From contig CANTUQ010000004.1 of assembly GCA_947683425.1 (NCBI GenBank), forward strand, positions 30,748,001 through 30,812,000: 64,000 nt of DNA, read 5' to 3'. This document shows positions 10,683-22,236 of this stretch, piece after piece. How positions within the stretch are numbered: position 1 is the first letter of the stretch; every line of letters begins with the position of its first letter. A model generated the notes under the pieces. The model was not told the DNA's origin and did no database searches. It saw only the letters and a program-made list of their open reading frames with translations. The translations under genes and the position numbers were made by a program. Origin of the DNA: Excoecaria cochinchinensis (Eukaryota; Streptophyta; Magnoliopsida; Malpighiales; Euphorbiaceae).

Positions 10683-11172
10683 ATGTTGACTCAAGCTACA
10701 CCAGGTAAAGAATATACCATGTATAGTGATGCTTCAAGGAATAGTTTGGGTTGTGTACTTATGCAAGATGGCAAAGTAGTAGCGTATACATCGAGGCAAT
10801 TGAAACCACATGAACAGAAATATCCCACGCATGATTTGGAGTTAGTGGCTGTAGTGTTTGCCTTGAAAATCTGGCGACATTATCTATATGGTGAAAAATG
10901 CAAAATATATACAGATCATAGAAGTCTCAAATACTTGTTGACACAGAAGGAACTTAACTTGAGGCAGCAATGGTGGTTAAAATTATTCAAAGATATGACT
11001 GCATAATGGATTACCATCTGGGTAAGGCTAATGTGGTCGCTAATGCTTTAAGTAGGAAGTCAGTTTCAGCTCTGACATTGCAGCATGGTAGATGGAAATT
11101 AGCACCTGATGGTGCTTTAATAGCCCAATTGAAAGCTAGACCTAATATGAGACAAATGATAGTTGATGCTTA
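10683..11172 (+). pseudogene. Tekay-type RNase H
   Basis: RNase H in two frames. Positions 10683-11006 encode YSDASRNSLGCVLMQ (first Asp), HDLELVAVVFALKIWRHYLYG (Glu helix) and IYTDHRSLKYL (third Asp). A one-base shift near 10975 moves the reading into 10970-11173, with MDYHLGKANVVANALSRKS, the conserved D-Y-x-x-G-K-x-N-x-x-A-D-x-L-S-R end where the final catalytic Asp reads Asn (VVANALSR). It continues directly from the RT. Confidence 0.88.
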
Positions 11173-12354
11173 GAAAAATGATGCCAAGCTACAACAAATA
11201 CTACAATCACTCAAAAATAGAGATAAGACTGACTATTCTACAAATGGTGATGACAGTCTGTATTATAAAGGTATATTGTGTGTCCCAGATGATAAAAAAT
11301 TAAAAAATAAGCTTTGTATGAAGCTCATAACACTGTTTTTACTATGCACCCGAGAGGTAATATGATATATCAAGACTTAAAGAAATTCTACTGGTGGTCT
11401 GGCATGAAGAAGGATTTGGATGATTATGTATCCAAATGCTCGACTTGTCAATAGGTGAAAGCTGAACACCAAGTTCCTTCATGCTTATTAAATCCTTTTC
11501 CAATTCCGCAATGGAAGTGGGACAACATTACCATGGATTTTGTCACCGATCTTCCACTGACCCAAAGGAAGCATGACTCGATTTGGGTGATTACTGATAG
11601 ACTTACCTAGTCAACTCATTTTTTACCAGTATGGCTTGATTGTACCATGGACCGACTAGCTGAATTGTACGTGAGTGAGATTGTTCGACTCCATGGTATT
11701 CCTTTATCCATTGTGTCTAATCGAGATCCAAGGTTTACATCCAGGTTTGAGAAAGAATTGCAAGTGGCCTTAGGTCCTCAGCTTCACTTCAATACAACAT
11801 TCCACCCTCAAACCGATGGCCAATCAGAAAGGGTGATTCAGATTTTAGAAGACATGTTACATGGGTATGTGCTAGACTTCCCTGGTAGTTGGGATAAATA
11901 CATTCCACTAATTAAATTTGCCTACAACAACGGTCATCAGTCAAGTATCGGTATGGTACCCTATGAAGTATTGTATGGCAGAAACTGTAAGACGCTTGTT
12001 TGTTGGACTGACCTAGATGAACATAAAATGGTAGGGCGAGACATTGTAAAGGATACGAAAGAAAAGGTTTGGGTTATTCAACAATGGCTAAAAGCCGCTA
12101 GTGATCGACAAAAGTCATATGCTGACTTAAAAAGAAAAGATATTGAATATGAAGTCGGGAATAAAGTTTTCCTAAAAGTGTCTCATTGGCAGAAAGTACT
12201 CCGATTTAGGAACAAAGGCAAACTCAGTCCACTGTTCATTAGCCCATATGCGATTCTAGAAAGAATTGGTCCAGTGGCTTATCGATTGGCTCTTGCACCT
12301 GAACTGGCTAAATTACACGATGTATTTCATGTATCATTGCTTTGGAGGTATTGA
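11173..12354 (+). pseudogene. Tekay-type integrase
   Basis: Integrase of the chromovirus. The zinc-binding HHCC domain is seen around 11335-11450 (HPRGNM...YWWSGMKKDL...CSTCQ). The catalytic core starts at WDNITMDFVTDLP (11520-11555), with WVITDRLT-stop-STHFLPV, then LHGIPLSIVSNRDPRFTS, where the second catalytic residue is Asn instead of Asp (VSDRDPRFTS in the family), and FHPQTDGQSERVIQILEDML with the catalytic Glu. The C-terminal GPVAYRLALP-like segment (GPF/Y module) ends HDVFHVSLLWRY at 12354, followed by a stop. A frame slip lies near 11310. It is a dead enzyme. Confidence 0.88.
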
Positions 12355-12594
12355 TCAGACGAGTCGCATATCCTTCCAATACAGGATATACGAGTGCAAC
12401 CGGATTACTCATATGACGAAGAACCCAAAGCCATTTTAGCTCGAGAAATAAGACAACTTCGGAATAAGCAAATTCCCTTGGTAAAAGTACTATAGCAACA
12501 CCATGGGATCGAAGAAGAAACTTGGGAAACCAAAGCAGCAATGATATCACAATATCTTCAATTATTCCATACAGGTATGAATTTTGAGGATTAA
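12355..12594 (+). pseudogene. Tekay-type chromodomain tail of integrase
   Basis: After the stop at 12352-12354 the frame continues with EEPKAILAREIRQLRNKQIPLVKVL, a stop in place of Trp at 12493-12495, and HHGIEEETWETKAAM. This is the group II chromodomain carried by Tekay/Del chromoviruses, thought to bind histone marks and steer integration into heterochromatin. The aromatic position lost to the stop is normally Trp. The reading ends at 12592-12594, just before the polypurine tract. Confidence 0.85.
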
Positions 12595-12601
12595 ATTCTT
12601 T

Positions 12602-12614
12602 TAAGGGGGAGAGA
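12602..12614 (+). promoter_or_regulatory. Polypurine tract of the Tekay element
   Basis: TAAGGGGGAGAGA lies eight bases after the end of the integrase tail, the expected place for plus-strand DNA priming. It marks the start of the 3' LTR. Confidence 0.85.
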
Positions 12615-13200
12615 TTTTTAAGGCCCCGACTTATACCCTAGCCATTTTGGATGCATTTAGGGTACAAGAGTGGCTGAGAATATCTATTTGGTTCAGTATG
12701 CATGTTAGGGACATAACCGATATTAATTAAAATATCAAGGGTAAAATGGTCATTTGACTCATATGGACTTAAATGCATAAAATGGATTACTTAGTAGGCT
12801 AATGTGTAAATAGGATATAATTAAGATGTGAAAGTATGATTATATAAAAGATTAAAGATTGAAATAGAAATATATAAAGTAACCAATCACCTTTAGCCAC
12901 ATGCCAATTTCTAGAAATGTGAAGAGGAGATTTCATGGCTTAAAAAGCCATGAAGGTCGGCTAAAGGGAAAAACAGAGAAAGTTAGCCATTCTCCTCTTC
13001 CTAAACTCACTGTGCTATTAACCCAAAATCACCAAAATTTATACCAACTTTCTTCGAGTGATTTTTAAGTAAAAAGCAATAATTCTAGGTGTAAGATTGC
13101 ATTAAACAAGAAGAGGCACCCAAAGGAGAAAAGATGCAAAAAAGAGAAGGAGAAAGGAGGTGAATAAGATGGAGATAGGAAGCTTTTTGAAGGTTTGCGA
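12615..13200 (+). mobile_element. Tekay-type element, 3' LTR remnant (5' part)
   Basis: Sequence after the polypurine tract, beginning TTTTTAAGGCCCCGAC. It contains a purine-rich leader-like stretch and a splice-donor-like GGAGGTGAATAAG near 13155. Only about 590 bp remain: the terminal two-hairpin module is absent because the LTR runs into the truncated LTR of element D near 13200. It does not overlap the surviving part of the 5' LTR, so the two cannot be compared for age. Confidence 0.65.
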
Positions 13201-14757
13201 TTTATGTGTTTTACATGTTTTTAATATAAATTTAACAAATTAATATGACACACAAGATATATTTACAAAATAAAAATGACAATAAAATAATAAAGTAGAA
13301 TTTCTATAAATTAAAGAAAATTAAATAAATAAAAAATGAAAATAATTTAAAATACAAAAAGTAAACGGTGTGGCCAAAGCAAAGTCATGCAAGTGCAATG
13401 TGAAAGAAAAGCCAGTAGGTTTATGTAGAAATAGAATGAAATAAATTCAAATTCAATCACATGCAGGTTTCCATGGAAATGGAATTGCAAGGCATCAAGG
13501 GAGTTGGAACACAGGAGCAGCACACAACAAACGGCTAAGGGAAGAGAGGAGACGGGTTACTCGCCGGAAGGAGGAGATAGCGAGCGGCAGGCAGTCACCA
13601 ACGGTAGTCGGTTGCTATCTTCCCATCAGTAGCGCCAAAACCAGTCCCGCCTCCAGCAAGCCAATTCAAACTTAAAATTAGTTGTTTTTTTTTTGTTTTG
13701 AGCCAAAAAAATGAGGTAAATCAAGAATCATGCATAAAATCCCATAAAATCCATCATCAAACAGAAGAAAGAAAAATCAAATATGAAAAACACAAAATCA
13801 AGAAAATAAAAAAATGGGTAATCCAAAATAGTGACATAAGGAAGATGATGAGCAACATATTAATGAGTAAAACAACAATAAGTACGAGGAACAAACAAAC
13901 AAAAAATAAAACTAAATCAAACAAATGAAATTAAAATAATCAAAAGACCAAAAAATGAAAACATACGACAAAAATTGAAAATAACAGTAAATGGCAATTT
14001 CTTGGCGGCTAGCTCAAGAATATTACCCTCAGTTTTAATTGCCCTATAATCAAGTGAATCGAGCACTATAGGCACTCCTTCTCCTTGCTCTCTTTTGGTT
14101 TCTTGTTAAAAAATTTGTGGGCTATTTTCGATTTGTCTGTGTGTTTTTGGTCTTTCATGCTCTCTGCCTCTTCTTTCTTTTTTCTTTTTCTTTTTAACTC
14201 TCTCGCCGTAGCCCTTCTCTTCTTTTTTTCTCCCCTAGATTTTTTTCGTTGCTCTTTTCTGCCTCTCTCCCTAAAACCGTCGGCCTCCCCCTTTTTATTT
14301 TAGGTTTTTATCTTTTTATATTCCAATTTTAGGTAGGTTTTTCTCTTGATTTCCTCCTTTTGCTGCCTCCATTCATCTCTAAATATCCTCTTATTTTGAA
14401 TTGCTTTTGGTTCATTTTAATTTCCCTCCATAATTATATATTTTTATTAATTAATCCCTTTTTTCTCTTTTTTTTTTTTGTTATATATATATTTTTTATT
14501 ATTGTAATTTTTACATACTTTTAATTTTTTAGAAAATAGACGTCCCGAGAAGAAACCCTTTTTTAAGCATTGAAAATTCTAGAAGAAAGAAGTTAAGAAA
14601 ATGATTTTTTCTTCAAAATCAACTTTCTTTTTTTTTTTTTTAGAAAACACAAAATCCGAAGAGAGAGCCTTGTGCTTTAGTTCTCTAGCTATTTTGGAGC
14701 AATATAATCCTCATCGAGTAACTATAATAAAAGCTACCTCAGGAACCAGTGTCTATT
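13200..14757 (-). mobile_element. Tat element D, 3' LTR (truncated)
   Basis: LTR of a Tat-lineage element on the minus strand. Its right border (14751-14757, GTCTATT) matches GTGTCTACA at the borders of the LTRs at 42083-44073 and 31181-33911 and is followed by GTTGCCCCCAAG, the reversed polypurine tract. Inside are the same zones as in the solo LTR 31181-33911: an A/T-rich part (13210-13370), a GC-rich part (13490-13670), the ATTACCCTCAG block (about 14018), and a pyrimidine-rich part (14080-14300). The outer end, which should begin TGTGACGCGCG, is missing. Confidence 0.65.
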
Positions 14758-14974
14758 GTTGCCCCCAAGTTTGGATAACCTAGTACACTGGTGTGTAGGT
14801 TAGCTAAAGTTTAGAGAAAGAAGGAAAGAGACATGTACCTGAGGTAGCTATCTTTCCAGTATAAAAGAAGTTGTTGGGGTAGTTACCGTCATCATGTAAA
14901 CACTTATTACTGTGATCATGTAAACCCTTTTTTAAGTGGTATTTACCGTCCGTATGTAAATCCTTGTTCAAGTG

Positions 14975-15490
14975 GTAATGTCGTTTCGTGGAATGGTAGT
15001 GCCGCCATCATTCTAACCCTTATTGAAGCGGTAGTGTCGTGGTTGCGCTATCCTTCCGTGGAATGGTAGTACCGCGATCGTGCTAACCCTCGTTGAAGTT
15101 GTAGTGTTGTGGTCATGCTAACCTTCCGTGGAATGGTAGTGCCGCCATCTTGCTAACCCTCGTTAAAGTGGTAGTGTCATGGTCATACTAACGTTCCGTG
15201 GAATGGTAGTGCCGCCATCGTGCTAACCCTCATTAAAGTGGCAGCGTCGTTGTCGTGCTAGCTTTCCGTTGAATGGTAGTGCTCCCATCGTGCTAATTCT
15301 CGTTGAAGTAGTAGTGCCATGGTCGTGCCAACCTTCCATATCGTGCTAACCCTCGATGAAGTGGTAGTGTCATGGTCGTGCTAACCTTCCGTGGAATGGT
15401 AGTGCCGCTATCGTGCTAAGTGGTAGTGCCATGGTCGTTCTAACCTTCCGTGGAATGGTAGTACCACCATCATACTAACCCTCATTGAAG
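14975..15490. repeat. 70-bp tandem array in the 3' region of element D
   Basis: The unit contains CCGTGGAATGGTAGTGCCGCC and GTGCTAACCCTCGTTGAAG. CGTGGAATGG or a close variant starts near 14986, 15056, 15126, 15196 and 15266, giving an exact 70-bp period; further shortened copies lie near 15386 and 15449. The array sits between the polypurine tract and the antisense gene remnant, the same place as the arrays in elements A and B. Confidence 0.9.
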
Positions 15491-15492
15491 TG

Positions 15493-15650
15493 GTGCCCCC
15501 TGAGAGGTCTTTAGCTAATTGCCCCCTGAGAGGTCTTTAGTAAATTGCCCCCTGAGAAGTCTTTGGCTGGTCACCCCCTGTGAGGTCTTTGGTTGATTGC
15601 CCCCTGAGAGGTTTTTGGTTGATTGCCCCTCGAGAGGTCTTTGGTTGTTC
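15493..15650. repeat. 26-bp tandem array in element D
   Basis: About six copies of a 26-bp unit with core GCCCCCTGAGAGGTCTTT, directly after the 70-bp array. Copies diverge by a few bases each. Confidence 0.88.
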
Positions 15651-15939
15651 ATTGGATTGGTGTTTTGGACTAATGTCGCCACTCGCCTTTTACCGGTGTC
15701 TGCATTGAATCTCTCTTACTGGAAAACTAGAAAACAAAATATGCAAGAAATATAGTGAGCATGCACGTGAAATGAATGGGTCATGCAAAAATGCAGGACA
15801 AGAATTCATCTAAGTGAGTTTAGAGGCGATAGCCTGGCGGGTTGGAATTCGCAGTAGGACAGATGCCCTTTGGAATTGCTTTTGTATTTCGTGCCTTTGG
15901 GGTTGCGAAGTTCTCATCTGATACCTTTAGTCATTTTTT

Positions 15940-16356
15940 TTAAGGTAGTTCGTCCCTTGTGCATTTCACACTAGTTTTTCTTAGCGGGAAATGCGTCCTT
16001 TCAAGATTTTCACATAACTCTGTGCCTTATTTTTGCTTAGAATGGACCTAACGCAATCCAGCGGCCCTTTTTTTTGAAGGATAGACTGCCTATTTTTGAG
16101 GTTTTGACCCTATCCTTTTGCCTACTTTTTGCTTAGAGAGCCAATTACGGTTTTCATCTCTAACGGCCTTTTTTCTTTTTTTTCTTTTTTCTTCATTTTT
16201 TTTTTGCAAATTATAAGAAATACTGAAGCTGTTATTAGAGATCTTCTAAAGGTGACCACTATGTACTTACATCCTAGACCGTGGTTGTATGAGCTTCATT
16301 CTCCTCACGAAGGTACTATAGAATTGACTTTACAGTTGATAATAGGATGAATCAGC
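15940..16356 (+). pseudogene. Element D, remnant of antisense DUF7745/mobile-domain-like gene
   Basis: Positions 15950-16050 match the intron of the antisense genes in A (36066-36254) and B (48712-48911): TCGTCCCTTGTGCATTTCAC, AGTTTTTCTTAGCGGGAAATGCG and TTTTCACATAACTCTGTGCC. The exon-2 part is mostly deleted, but its last codons survive on both sides of the inserted solo LTR: DNRM-NQ before it (16338-16356) and LKHLSSKRSKG after it (18565-18600), aligning with DNRT...LKRLAGESSS in A. No function remains. Confidence 0.6.
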
Positions 16357-17975
16357 TGTCACACCCTATTTTCCCCTTGGTATTTTGAGCCAAGTTTATC
16401 TGTGTGTTTGTGAGTGTCTGGCATGTGATGTCTTAGTTTGGGCCATATTGCATGAGTTGTGGGCTAAAGTGGTAGTGTTATGTGTGGGTGTGAGTGGTCA
16501 AGTTCCACCAATCACAAGAGGACAAGTGGCAAGGGTTAGAAAGGGGTATATAAAGGCAAGGCAAGGGAAGGGAAAAGGAAGAGCAGCATTTTTGCCCTAA
16601 CTCTTCTGTTCTCTTTTCTTCGACGCCGCCTCCTTCTCCATCATTTCTTTTTTCTCCTTGTCCCATCTTGTGATCTCTTCCTATGGTCAAGCTTTTGGTG
16701 GAAATTGATTAGCTCAAGAGTTGTTTCGGTAAAATCTGTTGGGATTTCTCTTCTTTTTCTTCTTTTCTCTCGATTTTATTGGCTGTGTGTTCTTGATCTC
16801 AGGTTTGCATTTGTGTGATTTCTGGGTTCTTGGTTTAGAAGAGCCTCCTCGTGATCCCAAAGGGAAAAAGAAGGCTAGCGGGAGTGGAGATAGCAACTAG
16901 GAGCATAGGATTTTTTGTAAGTTTGGGAATTTATGTGTTTTGGATGCATTTCTCTTAGTTTCGTATATTTGGTTGATTTTTTAGGAATTTGCTATTAATG
17001 AGGTTTATGTGAGTTTATGCTATGAGATTTGGTGGACTAAAGTTGTGTTGTGATGCTTGATGTGATGAGAATACTCGCTCCGAGGTAAGCTGGTTTTGGT
17101 TGGATTCTCGGCATGATTCTGGGTTTCGAAGTGTCCTGCAGAATTTCTTCAGACTGGAAATGCAACTTTGTTAGGATTGGTGATTCCAGGTCCCGACCGA
17201 GCGTTCTGCTGCTGAATGGGAGATAAGCAGTTCTATTCGAGCTATTATCTGTCGATCGGTAGTAAAATGACCACTCTGTTATGTGCCCGAATGGCAGCTA
17301 GGCATTTTCGAATGGAAGCCTCAAGTGAGTAGCCGATCGGGAGCATGACAGAGATTTGAGTATTTGTCTTTGCGCTCGGTCTTCCAGCCACTATTGAGAA
17401 CGCGACTCTTATTGTGATTGCGACAGTGATCTTCAGTCTGCCCTGTCCTTCTAAAATGCATTTCCTATCTGTTCTGCATGGGTTACTACTACTGCGCGAA
17501 ATGTAAGCCTGTTTGTATATGTATGATATGATGACTTCTCCATGATAAATTATGCTATGAGATGGAATGTGAAATGAATTATGCATGACCTGCGAGATTC
17601 AATCTAGTGGATAGTTAGGCATGCCTAGTAAAGTTCTGAAGCTACAGCCCCTATGTGTTTCGGACCCTGATCAGGTTCCCATTTGGGTCCTCGCGATCCT
17701 CTATGCATTTGGATCTTGTTTAAGATCCCCTATGCGAAAGCATTTTGAATGCAAAAAATAAGAAGTTGCTCTTCGAATCGTACCCACGGGTACCCCCCCC
17801 CCTATGCGTTCCCCTATGAGTTTACTCGTTATCCTCTATTGTGAGTTAGCAGGTGTTGTGTTATGCTTTGCTATGTTCTATTATGCTGATGCTAATGTGA
17901 ATTCTGAACGGATGTGAATATGCGCTTATGAGTCTATGTGAGCTTCAATGAACAAATAAGCTCAAGATATGTTTT

Positions 17976-17977
<2 letters not shown>

Positions 17978-18069
<92 letters not shown>

Positions 18070-18070
18070 A
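17978..18070. repeat. (TA)n then (GTAT)n microsatellite
   Basis: About 66 bp of pure TA dinucleotides followed by about six GTAT units, inside the solo LTR. Confidence 0.97.
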
Positions 18071-18159
18071 TGTGCATGTATGAATATCAGCATCTGCCAT
18101 ATTGTATGTGTTCTGCTTTGGTGACCGTTGTGAATGGCCGTCCACTTTATTGTTTGTTT

Positions 18160-18205
18160 CCCCACTAAGCGATATCGCTTAGCACGGTGTTCCATCCGTG
18201 CAGGT
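18160..18205 (+). other. Two-hairpin module in LTR
   Basis: CCCCACTAAGC followed by its pairing arm GCTTAG, then CACGG pairing with CCGTG, ending GCAGGT. Other copies are at 7505-7550 (+), 23212-23260 (-) and 56118-56165 (+), always about 360-460 bp from the 3' end of the LTR. Confidence 0.85.
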
Positions 18206-18564
18206 GCGAAAGGTGATTAGCTGTTGGGGAGAGTCACCGCAAGTCAAGCCAATATAGAGAGTCTGATGTTCGGACTTAGCATTTTGTAATATGATTCTTT
18301 TGTAGTTATGAACTCTCATTTGTAATATTCTTTTGTTCAGCTTCCGCTCTATATTTTGTGAAGATGTAATTATTTTTGTATATCTGATCAGCTTGTTATG
18401 ATATTATTATGTTTATGAATGAATGATTGTTTTGCTTTTAAGTTTTATTTCTGCTGTTTTTATGTATGTTATGTGTTTGTTCAGGCATGGCATTTCAATT
18501 GGGATGTGCGTAGCTCTCCGGTCGGGGAAGTTACGTGGCGTCTCTATTGGGGTGTTACATCAGC

Positions 18565-19440
18565 TAAAGCACCTGAGCAGCAAGAGAAGCAAAGGGCATG
18601 AACTAAATAACTTTGTTCATGCAAAATGAACCATTCTAATCATATCAGCAAATTATTGCTTAAATGCATATGTTTCAGTTTGATTTCATCACACATGATC
18701 CTTATTTAGCGTTAACTCGAAAAATACAAGACATCATCTAATCTTGAGATAGATCATGTGAGCATTGAACTCCTATTATCAATCAGCCCTCTCGGGTTTT
18801 CATGATTGAAGATTTTCTCTCAGCTCTTAAATTTTGCCCAGGACTCCTTTTTTTAGATTTTCACCCTAGCAGCGCACCCAATTTTAGCGAGGTCGCCTTT
18901 TTTTGGTTTTCAACCCTCGAGGCATTTATTCTCTCTCCTTTTTTTTTTTCTTTCTTTTCTTTTTCTTAGCCTTTGCCATGGGACCTCCTTCAGTCTGTCG
19001 ACGTATACATGGTTCCTTTGAATTTACTTTCATCATTATTATTCGGGACGGTTGTTCCTTCTGACAATGCCTCTTTTTTAGCACCAAAGGCTTCATTTTA
19101 AGCCTTGTGTAAACTAGCTGAAGCAGTAAGTTCTCTTTTTGGAATTTGACTATGAAAGCCTATACCTTCCTTTTGTCAGGTTTGGTGGCTTGATTTCTGA
19201 AGCACCCTTTAATAGTTGAGATTGGGTTATAGGTTAGCCTCGGATGTTTTTTAGACAAAACTGTGGTTTTTCTTTTGAGGCCCAAAGCTTCGTTCGTCTT
19301 GAATTTGATAGTCCAGCTTCTGACTCAGCCCCTTAATAATTGGAGCTTGACTTTATTTGGCTGCATTGGTAGATTGAGGCAGGTTATCTTAGCAATGTCC
19401 TTGTCAATTTTTAGTATGTTATTCCAGGTCTAGGCAAAGG
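18565..19440 (-). other. Element D, degenerate 3' region
   Basis: After the last codons of the antisense gene (to about 18612), positions 18780-18955 match a block also present in A (36980-37150) and B (49625-49790): CAATCAGCCCTCTCGGGTTTT, TTTTTTCGATTTTCACCCT-like and GGCATTTATTCTC segments. From 18960 to about 19080 a remnant of the integrase C-terminus is visible (CCATGGGACC corresponds to the RFHG end of pol). From 19080 to 19440 I recognise nothing; the RT, both RNase H domains and the integrase core are absent. Confidence 0.55.
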
Positions 19441-19790
19441 CCTTTTCTCTTTTTCTATTATTTTTTATTTTATTTTATTATTATACTTTTTAGAATCTCG
19501 TAGAATTTTCCTCTTTTCAGGAGTTATATTTGATGCTATCAAGATTTCCTTTGTGTTTTCCAAAGTTTCGAGATTAAATACAGTTGTATTAGTTAAATTA
19601 ATGTCAAAAATGAATGCATCATGATAATGTAAAATGAAATCATTAGAAACATCACACAAGTGAGCAAAATTGTTCATCTTATTGAAATAAGTAACATTGC
19701 AAACATTATCCTAAAAAAAAAAAAGTTCTTGGAATAAAAAGATGAAACATCTGAAAAAAAATACATTATCTGCTTCCTTGTTTTTTTCAT
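19440..19790 (-). pseudogene. Element D, protease-to-RT linker remnant
   Basis: Minus-strand frame (19465-19677) NNFAHLCDVSNDFILHYHDAFIFDINLT...KEILIASNITPEKRK aligns with NDFAYLCDVSDDFTMHDHDHPSIFDID...KEILIASSITPEE of element B (about 57240-57425) and with A (about 40370-40530). In B this linker lies between the G-patch-like segment and the RT. The protease is missing on the upstream side and the RT on the downstream side, so D has lost nearly all of pol by internal deletion. Confidence 0.75.
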
Positions 19791-21308
19791 CTTCTTCTCC
19801 ACTCTCACTGGTGGATCAATAATCTACTATCACCATGGAAATCCCTTCTTCATTCGTCTCCTAACGGGTGATAGGTAGGTACTCATCTCCATATAGCTCT
19901 TGCAAAACATGCCACTCGAGTAAACTAGATCGGATCATATACACAGGTGGGGGGACTGTATTATAGCCTAACTTTTTTTTCTTCTCTCTCTTTTCAAGAT
20001 CGATGATCTATTTGGAGTCAATAAGATCTTGGATCTTTTTCTTCAAAGTTTGACAATAATCTATCAGGTGCCCGGTGTGCTAATGATAGGCACAATACTA
20101 ATCACCTCTGTGCCCCAGCTATCCCTGATTCATAGTTGGCGTGGGTGGCAATGGTTGCAGCTTACCTTCCTTCATTAATCTTTCTAATACCCAAGACAGA
20201 GAGTAGCCCAAATTAGAAAAGTACCTCTGGCCTTGTCCAACTTTGGTAGCTGAAACCTCAGCCGTCTTACTATTTCTATTATTACTGCTTTCAACACCAC
20301 CCGACCTATTTCCTGATTGGTTCCTATATTTTTCCCAGCAAAGTTACTTTGGCTTGCTTTCTTTGCTAGGTAAGCCCCCTCAGCCTCTAAAATAATGTCT
20401 TTAAGTGACTCCTAATCTCTGAGTCCCTTAAAGCTGAGTAGGTCCCTTAAGTAAGGGCAAGAGTTCCTGATAAATAACCTGATTTGATCAGCAGTGTCAG
20501 GCTTCCGCTTCATCTCCATGACCATATTCTTTCATCTGGTAAGGTATTCATGGAACAACTCATCATTCCTTTGCTGTAAGAGTTTGAGGTCCTTTAAGGT
20601 GACCTCCATTCTCATGCTATAGTCATACTGCTTCAAGAACTCTTCAGTCAAAAGGTCCCAATCCTCTTTGGACCTCCTGTTTAACCCATGATACCAGCCT
20701 ACTGCCGGACTCATCAGACTAAGGCAGAAATATTCCACCTTCTACTTCTTGGTCAATCATGTGCCCTTCATCACCAGCGTATACTGCTTAATATGTGCAG
20801 ATGGGTCTGAAGTACCATCGATCTTTGATAGCTAAAGCATCTTAAACCGTTGGGGCAGCAGCTCTTCATCCCCCAAATCTCTATCCTCGGGGTTGATCCC
20901 CTTTCTAGCTGATAACAAGCAGGTAATTGCATCAATCTATTTCCTTATTCCTTTCATTACCTCATCCTCCACCCTCGGTGCTCTACCTCTCATAACTTGA
21001 GGTGCTGTTACCTCTTCATCTCCATCATCCATCACAAAATTCTCATTGGGATTAGGGATCCTTTCCCTTTTGGTTCAATGAGCGCAGCAACTTTATGATC
21101 GTTAACAAGCAGCATTACCTACGAAAGGAGCCTCCCCGCTAGTAGGCGGTTCAACTTGCCCTGCCTATGGAGCAATGGGTGATTGTATAGCAGAAGGATG
21201 TGCAATCCTTTAGGCCATGGCTCCCATCATCTCTAACATCCTCCGCTCAAAGTCCTCTAGTCTTCTTGTTAGGTCTTGAGCAGTCAAAGATCCGGTTTTT
21301 TCTGCCAT
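19791..21308 (-). pseudogene. Element D, Tat-lineage Gag
   Basis: Gag read on the minus strand from ATG at 21306-21308 (MAEKTGSLTAQDLTRRLEDFERRMLEMMG). Its core includes MEYFCLSLMSPAVGWYHGLNRRSKEDWDLLTEEFLKQYDYSMRMEV split around 20532-20738, and HEYLTR...MEMKRKPDTADQIR. The zinc motif C-x2-H-x4-H-x4-C type lies at about 20050-20110. Several stops and small indels break it (near 20530, 20410, 20090). The C-terminal part ends near 19800 with the block matching SLTSGPAIDC of A. It is homologous to Gag of B (58760-60366). Confidence 0.82.
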
Positions 21309-22236
21309 TAATGATTGTAAGGATGACTCACTAGTTATTGAGAGTGACTCAGAATCCCAATCAGACACCAATTCTAACAACTCAAAGAGCAGGTTTGTGC
21401 TTGCTAGCCGACCATCGGGACCCTTAGTCCAATTAGATGAATCTATGATGGCTGCAAAACTCAAATTGTTAGAATGATGCATGAATGACATATATGATGC
21501 ATGATCGTGTGTTATGCAACATTCACAACCACATACAAGCAAGTAGGTCCTTTCAACCTTATCACTCCCAAATAGGAGGCAATGCTGTCTCTTTTCTTAG
21601 TGGGCGTGATCCATGGGTTAATGGGGAACCCAATGGACGCATATGGTGCATGATGGAAAACCGGCAGCATAACATTTCTTATCTAATGCTCACTTGTATG
21701 AGTTTTGGCCATTATATATATGCACACTTCAATCAAATTAAGGTGGGCTCACCGGGGCATGAAAGCCTTTGATAAAAGATCATTTAATTTGGTTGATTTA
21801 GTTCAATATATAATGAGCCACATAGCAAGCACAGTATTACGGTACATGTCACCTACTGAAAGTTTCTATTGCCATTATATGAGGTTTAGTCAAAGGTGAT
21901 GATACTTTAGGTCTACCTAAGCATAGTCCCTGCCAATGGGTCTAGCTCATCACGAGCATAATGACCAATTGGGTCCCCATTTAATATACTCTGATAGTAC
22001 GAGGCTTGGGCTGGTGATTATCCTTAACAGTCCCCTACATTGAGTGAACGTAGGGTCGTGTTTCCGGAATGCATCAGGGTAAATAAGGTACCATCTAGCT
22101 TAGTTCTAAGGCTCTAATATGTATGCAATGTAATTTTAAGAAAAAAAGATAGAAATTTAATTTTAAAAGCTCAATTATATTTATTAACCAAGACACTTTC
22201 GAAGCAAAGTCTCCAAGTCCCCAATGGAGTTGCCAC
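21309..22236 (-). promoter_or_regulatory. Element D, 5' leader and primer binding site
   Basis: Untranslated region between LTR and Gag, conserved with the leader of B (60367-61295), for example ACCTTATCACTCCCA near 21557, CATGGGTTAA, ACCGGCA, and AGTGAACGTAGGGTC near 22040. The primer site reads, on the minus strand, GTGGCAACTCCATTGGGG (about 22219-22236), touching the LTR end. Just upstream of Gag, TTTTGCAG followed by CCATCATAGATTC resembles a splice acceptor, also seen in B. Confidence 0.7.

Larger units (their letters stand above)
16357..18559 (+). mobile_element. Solo LTR, 2203 bp, Tekay-type, target duplication tcagc
   Basis: Begins TGTCACACCC and ends GGGTGTTACA. Flanked by the 5-bp duplication TCAGC (16352-16356 and 18560-18564). 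There is no primer site or polypurine tract beside it, so it is a solo LTR formed by recombination. It carries the two-hairpin module (18160-18205), a long TA/GTAT microsatellite (17978-18070), and a segment from GACCTGCGAGA to TTTAAGATCCCC (about 17588-17735) that closely matches 54738-54884 in the larger solo LTR, so both belong to one family despite a twofold length difference. Confidence 0.93.

Noticed and set aside
13698..13928. 76-codon Lys-rich frame
   Set aside because: A-rich stretch inside the truncated LTR of D; no domain or conservation.
14975..15650. Tandem arrays considered as CRISPR-like
   Set aside because: Units are contiguous, imperfect and without unique spacers, and the context is a plant retrotransposon.
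17938..18195. Open frames over the TA/GTAT microsatellite on both strands
   Set aside because: The proteins are runs of alternating residues produced by the simple repeat; no gene.
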